Positions 56,987-64,000 of a stretch of 64,000 bases of DNA are shown in pieces. This DNA is from Trichosphaerium sp. ATCC 40318 (lineage: Eukaryota; Discosea; Flabellinia; Trichosidae). A program made the position numbers and the translations under genes. Below the pieces are notes generated by a model. It was not told where the DNA came from, ran no database searches, and saw only the letters and a list, made by a program, of their open reading frames with translations. The stretch covers positions 124,001 to 188,000 of the forward strand of contig JALMLS010000480.1 of NCBI GenBank assembly GCA_038496445.1, in the 5' to 3' direction. How positions within the stretch are numbered: the stretch's first letter is position 1; every line of letters starts with the position of its first letter.

Positions 56987-57014
56987 CACTGGCACGTGAT
57001 CAAGTTGTATCAAA
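56987..57014 (+). promoter_or_regulatory. Conserved leader/promoter of F-box LRR gene C
   Basis: The bases cactggcacgtgatcaagtt followed by gtatcaaa before ATG 57015 match the equivalent bases of LRR gene A (10752-10779). Here the site contains CACGTGATC, the palindrome seen elsewhere. Confidence 0.55.
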
Positions 57015-58088
57015 ATGAACAAAAACAGCGCATTCTTTGATGAGATACCTGTTGAGGTCATTGTTTATATTCTACAGTTTGTTCCGATCAGATCTATGCA
57101 CGTTATAGTACATACCTCTAAATTACTTTCAAATATTGCAAAACAGCACATGGGATACGTTAACAGGAGAAAAATCGTGATACACAACAAAAAGAAGCTT
57201 AAAATGATGTTTCTGACATTGCCTCATCTCATCAAAGAAAACGTGATTGTTGTAAAGTTTCGTATTAAACAAAAGCATTTACAGTACCTACAAGGAGTTT
57301 ATGCCCTTGAATTACATGAAGAGTTACATAAGATTGACTTTACAGGCTTTAAAGTTGTTTATGGGATAGACTTTCAATATTGTGATTCTGTTTCTGATAA
57401 ACACCTTAAACAGCTCTCTGGTATTAGAAGAATAAATCTTAAAAAAAAAAAGCCTTATGAAGTAAAGGATCACGTTTATTACGTTGCTGCACGCCGTCTA
57501 AAAGTAACAGATAAAGGCATCAAAGCTTTAGCTGGAGTCAATCACATTGATTTAAGCCATACTTCAGTAACAGATGAAGGCATTAAAGCATTGGCTGGTG
57601 TACAATACATTGATTTAAGCCATACTTCAGTTAGAGGTGAAGGCATCAAAGCTTTGGCTGGTGTTTATTATATTGATTTGAGCCATACTTTAGCTACAGA
57701 TGATGGTATTAAAGCATTGGCTGGTGTTCATCACATTGATCTAAGCCATACATATGTCACTGATGAGGGCGTTAAATCATTGGCTGGTGTTTATCATATT
57801 AATTTAAAGTCCACTTCAGTTACAGATGAGGGTATTAAAGCTTTGGCTGGCGTTCGTCACATTGATTTAAGCAATACTTCAGTTACAGATGATTGTATAA
57901 AAGCGCTAGTGGGTGTTCACACAATTGATGTTACTCGTACAAAGGTTACAGATGAAGGTGTTAAAGTCTTGGGTATGGCTAATGTAATTAGGCATAGGTC
58001 ACCGCTAAGATATTATTGCGTTATTTGGAGTCTAGCTTACAGCATTGGCACTTCTAAAAGTGTAAGTGTCAGATACGAAATGGCTTAA
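57015..58088 (+). CDS. F-box leucine-rich-repeat protein C
   Basis: Single exon, 357 residues. Residues 5-45 (NSAFFDEIPVEVIVYILQF) are the F-box. The spacer region is very similar to gene A (IKQKHLQYLQGVYALEL). From about residue 168 there are roughly eight short LRR units of the form VTDEGIKALAGVHHIDLSHT. The second half of the gene has drifted apart from A and B (IDLSHT rather than IDLxxC). A long Lys run (NLKKKKPYEV) lies between the spacer and the repeats. A hydrophobic tail follows the last LRR (RYYCVIWSLAYSIGTS). Likely SCF substrate receptor. Confidence 0.9.
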   Translation: MNKNSAFFDEIPVEVIVYILQFVPIRSMHVIVHTSKLLSNIAKQHMGYVNRRKIVIHNKKKLKMMFLTLPHLIKENVIVVKFRIKQKHLQYLQGVYALELHEELHKIDFTGFKVVYGIDFQYCDSVSDKHLKQLSGIRRINLKKKKPYEVKDHVYYVAARRLKVTDKGIKALAGVNHIDLSHTSVTDEGIKALAGVQYIDLSHTSVRGEGIKALAGVYYIDLSHTLATDDGIKALAGVHHIDLSHTYVTDEGVKSLAGVYHINLKSTSVTDEGIKALAGVRHIDLSNTSVTDDCIKALVGVHTIDVTRTKVTDEGVKVLGMANVIRHRSPLRYYCVIWSLAYSIGTSKSVSVRYEMA

Positions 58089-58454
58089 CTCTAGACTAAG
58101 CACAACACTATTTGTAATACTCGAAAACGTTCTGACCTCTTGAGACTAATTCTGATACCAAATGTGTAGCAAAAAACATTTATCAATTAATTTCTTTGAT
58201 GATTGTCCGTATCATTCAAGATAAGGCTCCGCCTGTAAACATTGTTTGACCTTTTCTTGTCAACTTTTTTGTCAATGACCAACAGTGAGTGTCAAAACAT
58301 GTTCGCATAGCATGATTGAGTAACCTTAGGTTCAATAAAGCTGTACTGCCATTTTTGTTTTAACTTTACAAATTCACATCAACCTTAGATTATATACAAA
58401 CTATTTATTCTAACAAAGTATACATCTACATAAAAATAGACTCCTCCCAAAGCC
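58089..58454. other. Convergent 3' flank
   Basis: Space between the stop of LRR gene C and the stop of the minus-strand PPxY protein. No gene. Confidence 0.4.
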
Positions 58455-58900
58455 TTAAAAAGCACCATGATGATGGCCGCTATGAGCGTTATGAGCGTGA
58501 TGAGCATGATGAGCGTTATGAGCGTGATGAGCATGATGTGAAGTATATACAGCAGGATTATACGCCGGAGGTGGTTGATCGTACATTACTGGAGAAGCAT
58601 TACGCTGGTGTCCTGATATTGGTCCTGATTGGTAATACGCTCCTGTACCCACTGGACCGTAGGTTTGCTGCGAATATGTTAAATCAATCTTTTGTTGTTT
58701 TGGACTTACATTTGGGTATTGGCTCACTACTGTTACGGCACCAGTGCTGTTTCCTCTACTCCAACAAAGTACTAAAGCACCAAGACCCATGATCATGAAT
58801 AGGCCGCCTAGCCATTAACGTTAGACATCTACAAAAAACTCTGTTCTGTTTTCGAGGTTTTTTGAAACGTACCGAAAGCCATCATTGCATACCAAGCCAT
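58455..58900 (-). CDS. Single-pass membrane protein with PPxY motif and His/Ala-rich tail
   Basis: Two exons on the minus strand. Exon 1 (58900-58876) is MAWYAMMAF, joined across a GTACGT intron to GGLFMIMGLGALVLCWSRG, one transmembrane helix at the N-terminus. The cytoplasmic part is Tyr/Pro/Gln-rich (YSQQTYGPVGTG) and contains QPPPAYNP, a PPxY (WW-domain binding) motif. It then ends in a tail of (HHAHHAHNA)-type repeats rich in His and finishing in HHHGAF. PPxY proteins recruit NEDD4-type ubiquitin ligases for sorting; the His tail may bind metal ions. Unknown family, not in a known class. About 119 residues. Confidence 0.65.
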
Positions 58901-59842
58901 TTTCCTGGTACAGAAATTAAAAAAGAGAAATATGAAATCCTTTATCAGACGACGCCGTACATTTCGTCGCGCCATATAAAGCTTAGTCCGAACACGAAGG
59001 CTCCCTGTATATTATGTAAGTTAGTGAAAGAGCATATTTTTGAGAACCAAAAAAAAAAGATAATCGTGGTTTTTATTAACACGTGACGCTTGGAGATGTT
59101 AATTTACACGTATTGTTATTAATTCGCACCATTAAAATTATACCACACCCTGCAATGCGTCTATTTCTATTATAGTAAGGAGAATCATACCATCCATATC
59201 CTTCCGATTCATACATCGTTAGTAAGTGCCAATATCGTTAAACAATCTAATTTTGTTTTCCTGAACAACGAACTTAACTAGTAAACGTTTGAAGTGAACC
59301 AAAACTCACTTTTTATGTGGACCTTATCGTTCTTTCGCGTTGTGATTAAAGAACCTGCGCAAACTAGAGCAATACACTGAAGAAGTTTTTTTTTCTAAAT
59401 CACGTGATTTCTGTTTCGTAGGCGCTTACAAAAACATAATTGTTGTAAGGGTTTGTGTACCATAGTTTGCTATTGTGAACTTGTTTCTATTGGAGGGTGT
59501 ACATAGCACCCTCCATGTGCCTGAACTCAATCATTGGCCACTTTCTTATTCTGTGATTTGTATTAATTGTTGTGAGCTATTCCTTCTTTGAAAGTACCTA
59601 CAAGTGCTTTTATCTCCTGTCCTTACGGAGCCAGTGTCTGCTAGCCCTACCCCAAAACATAAAGCATTCATAGTGCTCTTCAAACTAATCTCCAAAGCAT
59701 AATTGCAGTCCGATTGTGTTCTCTGGACTATCCGTTATACCTTTAAGTGTAAGATGACTCAATGGTTATAAGTAATGAATAGGGTAGTACCCAACATCAC
59801 ACCCAATCATTAGTTAGTACTTACAATCTTGACAATTATTTT
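58901..59842. other. Intergenic region with a strong hairpin
   Basis: No gene. A perfect 8-bp hairpin with 7-base loop (ggagggtg at 59492-59499, caccctcc at 59507-59514) is the only structured element. CACGTG at about 59074 and 59401. Confidence 0.45.
59492..59514. repeat. Perfect 8-bp GC-rich hairpin
   Basis: Arms ggagggtg and caccctcc with loop tacatag. GC-rich in an AT-rich context. It may be structured RNA or a chance palindrome; it is near the 3' end of the seven-helix gene (59843). Confidence 0.55.
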
Positions 59843-61953
59843 TTATTGCATTGAAATATGACTGACTGTTCGTATTGACGACATTTGCATTGATGAGTCT
59901 GTTTGTCCAGATGATACTTCGTTCTTTGGCTTCTTTTGTATTGATGATATTTGTGTTATACTAACAAGTTCTAAGAATACCCAGTATATTAAACTTGTAA
60001 CTAGAAACGGCCATGGAGATGCGTATGCTTCTAATACAGAAAACAAGAAGTTTAGTGAATAGATAAATATGAAGATTGAGCTCGACATGATTTGTATGGT
60101 TATCTAAACAACTTTGTTAGTCAAGCTTTTATGGTAATGATACCATTAGATACTGTTTTGCATGAATAAATACAAGTGTTAATGTAGTTGTGTTGGATAA
60201 AGAACAAACAGCTTGCCGGCAAAAAAGTATGAGATTTGAAGGTCAAAAAGATTTCCACTTAAATTGAATTGACAATGTTAGTCAATCTTTTATATTAATA
60301 AATTAATGCTAATGGTTAGCCTGGACAGCAACCAACTGCCGGCCGCATCTATATGCAGAAAAATGTTCAATAGATTTACTAAATAATGGAGAAAAAGATT
60401 TTATCAAGTTCGATCCAACATGGTTGATGACGTACAAGTCTTATTGTTTTCAGTGTTTTTGATTCAGTTTTTACTTTACGTAATCTTTTGAGTACATGGT
60501 ATCCAGTAACCAATAAGTAGATAGCACATGAAATAGATACAAACAGTAATATTGTTTCAAAAATAAAGAATATTATCTGGAAAAAGTGGAACATCAACAG
60601 TGTCACACCGGTTATTTCAAGTAGTATCAAAAAAGCTACAATAATAGCGCTTGGTATAAAAAATGTGCCAACAGTGTATTTTGTATTTTCTCTCAAAGTC
60701 TTGACATTAAGAAGCATTTCATGCCTAAAGAGAAGTTAAAAGAAAAAAAACGTTTTTCATTGCAAAGACAATTTTGCTTTTTTTTTTCAACGATTGATAC
60801 AAAGGTCACGTGATCAAATATAAATTTGGTTCAACTACTGATAACGTACCAATAAAATCCAATGAGTACTGTTGTTGCAAGTGATAGTGATACAAGTCCA
60901 AGTGACATAAATGAATGGAAAGGCATTGGAAAGATACGTCTTGTGTATATTGGATCAATGATAACATAAATACTCCTCAATGTGTTTGCAAACACTTCAA
61001 TGTAAAGACATGACAACTGATATGTTAACTGTAAACCCTGAGCCGACTTGTACATAATATATATCTTATGACATGCCAGGAACGTTGCGTAAAGACAGAG
61101 GGATCCAACAAAAACAGAGAAAAATATCTACAAGTTTATAAAAATTAGTCAGAACTAATAACCTTGAACAACAACGTACTGATCCGTATACTGTAGCCGC
61201 CATCCATGGATTTTTATCTATACAAATATTATTACCACAGTGAACCAAATTTATTGGAGAGACCGTACCATCACTAAAGAGAGTGACATTAAACTCAATA
61301 AAAGTGCCATTAATAGTTGGTGTATAGACCATGTCATAAACATCTTCAATTTCTTCTCCAGCAGCTTCAACTGTTGGAATGCTAGGTAGCTTCTCAGGTG
61401 CCTCAATACGACTCAGCTTTAAGTAGTTGTATGCTCCCGGTACTTCTAGAGATGTGTTAAACTCTTTAAAGTATTGGTTAATTGTCCGCACTCAGTAGCT
61501 TTGAGAATAAAACAATAGCTTTCGCTCCATGTTGGTACGCATCTCGGACTTGGTCGCTCCAGTGTCGTCCAGAATCATCAATCATTACAATTTTTTGTGA
61601 AACATCAGGATGATTTAAGCCAACAAGGAAGCCTATGAATACACGTACGAAATATGAGAATGATAAAAAATTACGATAATACAATGGTAAATGCGTCCAA
61701 ATCAGTATTTTTGATATCACGTGATTTGTCATGGTTTTTATTAACAATGACGTACCATTTATTCTTTTTGTACTCCACGAGTCCCCTGAAAGCCATGAGA
61801 CGTTTGGACTGTCGAAGTGCTCTGCTACAAGTAAGATTGAAGGTACTATGCTTATTGATCGTTTAACAGGTACGCACTATCCCTATTTCCATGTACGATT
61901 AACCCTCTAGCTTCCCATAGTACTAAGAGTACTACTAACACAATATAACGCAT
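59843..61953 (-). CDS. Seven-helix membrane protein with N-terminal extracellular PA-like domain
   Basis: Minus strand from ATG 61953 with signal peptide MRYIVLVVLLVLWEARG. The extracellular part reads AEHFDSPNVSWLSGDSWSTK, FLVGLNHPDVSQKIVMIDDS, GRHWSDQVRDAYQHGAKAIV and YDMVYTPTINGTFIEFNV. It resembles a protease-associated (PA)-type domain (the GAKAIVLFSK word is typical). The membrane part has helices IFFSVFVGSLCLYATFLACH, then ANTLRSIYVIIDPIYTRR, FMSLGLVSLSLATTVLIGFY, IPSAIIVAFLILLEITGV and FQIIFFIFETILLFVSISCA; the last helix near 60.0 kb is FLVTSLIYWVFLELVSI. The words ANTLR.IY.IDP and TTVLIGFYW resemble the TOM1/GPR137-type family. A frame jump near 61490 (one base) may be a missed intron or an error. 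Receptor or sensor, ligand unknown. Confidence 0.65.
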
Positions 61954-62224
61954 TGTAAAGTAGAACAGTGGAAAATGGTGATTTTATCTGAAAATGCAGC
62001 TTAAACTTGGATGAGTTAAGCGCTATCACGTTGCCCTTTTGCATTGTCGCTTTGCTACAAGGCTATCATGAAAGTGTGATAACAAGTTCAATAAAAATTA
62101 CTTTGTACTTATGCAAACGTTATGCTGGTGACCATAGATATGTGATGTTCTCAAACATTGTTTTATCCCTTATACTAAGAACTTTGGGAACATGGGAATA
62201 GTTTGATGTCTTTGTACCTGTTTG
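61954..62224. other. Upstream region of the seven-helix gene
   Basis: No gene seen. A short open frame on the plus strand has no feature. Confidence 0.3.
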
Positions 62225-62525
62225 ATAAAGAGTCTCAAGACTTTCAATTACCAAGAATCGTTCTTTAGCTTCTTTTTTATTTTCGGTGTATTAGTGTTAT
62301 AGTTTCCTAACAAGTTCTAAAAATATCCAGTAAATCAACCTTGTAGGTTTGTTGTAACTAGAAACGCCCAAGGAGATGAGTATGTCGTGAAAACAGAAAA
62401 CAAGAAGTTGAATAGACAAACATGAAGATTGCACGCGACATGATTTGTATGGTTATCTAACAACACAGTTAGTCTTTCGCTCACGTATTTGAATGTATAA
62501 TAGTGTTAAAGTAGTTGTATTAGAT
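62225..62525 (-). pseudogene. Detached copy of the seven-helix gene's 3' end
   Basis: The text around 62270-62480 (ttctttagcttctttttt, gtgtta, cctaacaagttctaaaaata, gtaactagaaacg, gaaaacaagaagt, catgatttgtatggttatct) repeats 59930-60120 in the same direction with small changes and stops. Other parts of the gene are absent. It is a dead partial copy in direct orientation about 2.3 kb away, lying just 5' of the gene. Confidence 0.7.
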
Positions 62526-63155
62526 GGACAAACAACATTGAGGTGTTATCATTACACAAAATAGTCATTCCCAGTAAGAAAACTGGCTCTGACATGTCTG
62601 GTATTGATTTATGAAAGCTGCTCTTTTCAGTATTCAGTCTAATAATGTGTTATAGTGGAATTCCAAATAAGGAAACAGGGCTAGATTGAATTGATTCATT
62701 GAGAAGCCCTAGGAGTCCTCGCTTCATTTAAAACGATACATAAGTATTACTCTTACTTGTAATCAAGAAGTATACAAACTCTCACTTGTGAGGCTTAACC
62801 TGGTGAGTTCGTTGATAGAAGGGATATTATAAATAATTAACTTAAAAACAAAGGCACGTGACATCATGAAAGGCTACAACGTATGTGGTATACTGATAAT
62901 GGGTGGCTTTCCTAGGATAAGTGTACTGATTAGATGCTGATAAAGGACTAAACGCAAATATAAACATGGTTTTTTGTTTTCTTTTTTTTTTTTATTACAA
63001 CTTTCTTTGTTTGTATTTTTTGTTTTCCAAGTTTTAATAACATCTCTGTCTCACCAAAGGTAGTATAAATATACTGTTGTGTAGTAAGCTCTTGTAATTT
63101 TTAGAAAAAAACATCTAAGTGACAATGGTCTCTATGGGTATTTCTTCCGCTCCTA
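62526..63155. other. Intergenic region
   Basis: No gene seen. CACGTG at about 62855. Poly-T/A stretches near 62990. It is the 3' flank of the CRIB gene. Confidence 0.4.
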
Positions 63156-63834
63156 TCAACAATCAATTAATTGGTTGCTCTCAACCTCTGGTTCTGAACC
63201 TGGTGTACTATCTTCCTGAGCATTGTCTTCTAAATATCGAATAAAAAACTGTCACTTCATACTTGAAGATAAAAAAATTATTTTAAACACGTGGTTACAT
63301 ACGCGCAAGTAACGCAATACGAAGGTAAATTGCAAAAAAAAATAAATCTCTGAAGCAAAAATAAAATAGAAATTCTATCAGGTATTAGAGACGTACCTTC
63401 TCCAAACACTCCTCCTGCTTTCTCTTTGAGCTCTGGTGGTAAATTTCTAGGTATTTGTTTTAGGATTTTTGGCAAACTGAGCCCAAAAAAAAAAAAACAC
63501 TATCGAAGTCTCAGACAACGAGCTAGTTAACTAAAGTAATCTAGAACCACGTGGACTGTAAATACCCATAACGGATGCGTATTAATCAGTCTGTTAAAAT
63601 CGATAATGTGACTATAAAGCTCCGTATACCACGTGTGTGTATTATTAACCGTTACTGAGTAATATAGGACGCCTCTAACGAAACCAAAAGGTAAAAACAA
63701 AAAAAGTTACGTTACCTTGCATCAAAAGAACCGTCGGGGTTATAACCCACGTGACCAGCATGTTGAAAACCGCTAGGACCTGATATTGAAAAGGTTACAG
63801 GCGCTTGTTTCTTCTTAGACCCAAAGGCTCCCAT
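63156..63834 (-). CDS. 90-residue CRIB-domain protein
   Basis: Three exons on the minus strand: 63834-63716, 63476-63397 and 63229-63156, adding to 273 bases (90 residues) with consistent phases. Exon 1: MGAFGSKKKQAPVTFSISGP, then SGFQHAGHVGYNPDGSFDAR. ISGPSGFQHAGHVG is a CRIB motif (consensus I-S-x-P-x-x-F-x-H-x-x-H-V-G), which binds GTP-loaded Cdc42/Rac. Exon 2 gives LPPELKEKAGGVFGE. Exon 3 is acidic (EDNAQEDSTPGSEPEVESNQ). The N-terminus MGAFGSKKK has a Gly at position 2 and basic cluster, compatible with a myristoyl-plus-basic membrane anchor. There is no kinase or other effector domain, so it may act as a stand-alone Rho-GTPase effector or inhibitor. It shares the Rho theme with the RhoGEF gene at 45-47.7 kb. 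Confidence 0.85.
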
Positions 63835-64000
63835 TATATGTGGACTAGAACTACAGTTAGGCTTGCCAAATTTCTTTAATGTTGTTTTGTGTTTTCAAAC
63901 TAAATTTCTTTCGGTTTTACGGGTGATTGTGGTCGATTTGGTATAGTTAAGCGTATTTTCTATTAACCCAATACAACCATAAAATCAAAACAATGTTAAA
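63835..64000. other. Upstream end of window
   Basis: 5' flank of the CRIB gene. No gene seen. Confidence 0.3.

Noticed and set aside
58485-58540. Simple repeat of gagcgtgatgagcatgatg type.
   Set aside because: It is the coding sequence of the His/Ala tail of the PPxY protein, not an independent satellite.
1-64000. Giant-virus origin of the segment because F-box, LRR and MORN-like proteins are common there.
   Set aside because: Most genes carry many host-type introns, signal peptides and receptor families typical of cellular genomes; no capsid, polymerase or packaging gene is seen.

Overview
This window is nuclear DNA of a eukaryote. Nearly every gene is cut by short GT-AG introns (mostly 45-80 bases, with long T-runs before the acceptor and a donor that very often reads GTACGT or GTAC), the standard stop codons are used, and the products are eukaryotic: class C G-protein coupled receptors, F-box proteins, a SEC23-type coat protein, an actin, a RhoGEF, a PARP, a CRIB protein and a glutathione S-transferase. 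The mixture of large receptor and F-box families with simple compact introns suggests a free-living amoeboid or flagellate protist (Heterolobosea or Amoebozoa are the best guesses). The species cannot be fixed from the sequence alone. All exon structures given here are hand-spliced from reading frame and splice-site fit, so exon edges are approximate.

Layout. 0.6-3.9 kb (+): a secreted protein with a VWD-like end. 4-5 kb: debris of surface-protein genes. 5.5-8.4 kb (-): a large propeller-like / degenerate 2-oxoglutarate oxygenase / F-box protein. 8.7-9.0 kb (-): a small secreted six-cysteine basic peptide. 10.8-11.8 kb (+): F-box LRR protein A. 12.5-16.3 kb (+): a SPRY-RCC1-PARP fusion. 17.2-18.9 kb (-): a small F-box protein and a GH114-type secreted glycosidase. 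19.8-21.8 kb (+): a mucin-like type I membrane protein. 22.1-27.3 kb (+) and 31.9-36.0 kb (-): two class C GPCRs facing each other around a large surface glycoprotein (28.1-30.5 kb). 36.7-39.9 kb (+): a divergent SEC23. 40.3-42.2 kb: an F-box/MORN-like protein and a coiled-coil protein. 42.7-44.1 kb (+): F-box LRR protein B. 45.0-47.7 kb (+): a 2OG-oxygenase/F-box/RhoGEF fusion. 47.9-48.7 kb (-): an MRH lectin-like protein. 48.8-50.5 kb (+): a divergent 375-residue actin. 51.2-55.2 kb (+): a tandem pair of surface glycoproteins plus a third, dead copy. 55.7-56.6 kb: a glutathione S-transferase. 57.0-58.1 kb: F-box LRR protein C. 58.5-58.9 kb (-): a PPxY/His-rich single-pass protein. 59.8-62.0 kb (-): a seven-helix receptor. 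63.2-63.8 kb (-): a 90-residue CRIB protein.

Themes. At least seven genes encode an F-box, so the region is rich in probable SCF ubiquitin-ligase substrate receptors with different partner domains (LRR, MORN-like repeats, oxygenase, RhoGEF, propeller). A second theme is cell-surface sensing: three seven-helix receptors and four or five mucin-like type I glycoproteins. A third is gene turnover: several genes have truncated copies elsewhere in the window. The palindrome CACGTG is strongly over-represented, mostly in introns and intergenic DNA. The most unusual single objects are the oxygenase/F-box/RhoGEF fusion at 45-47.7 kb with its iron-site-less relative at 5.5-8.4 kb, the SPRY-RCC1-PARP fusion, and the symmetric six-cysteine peptide.
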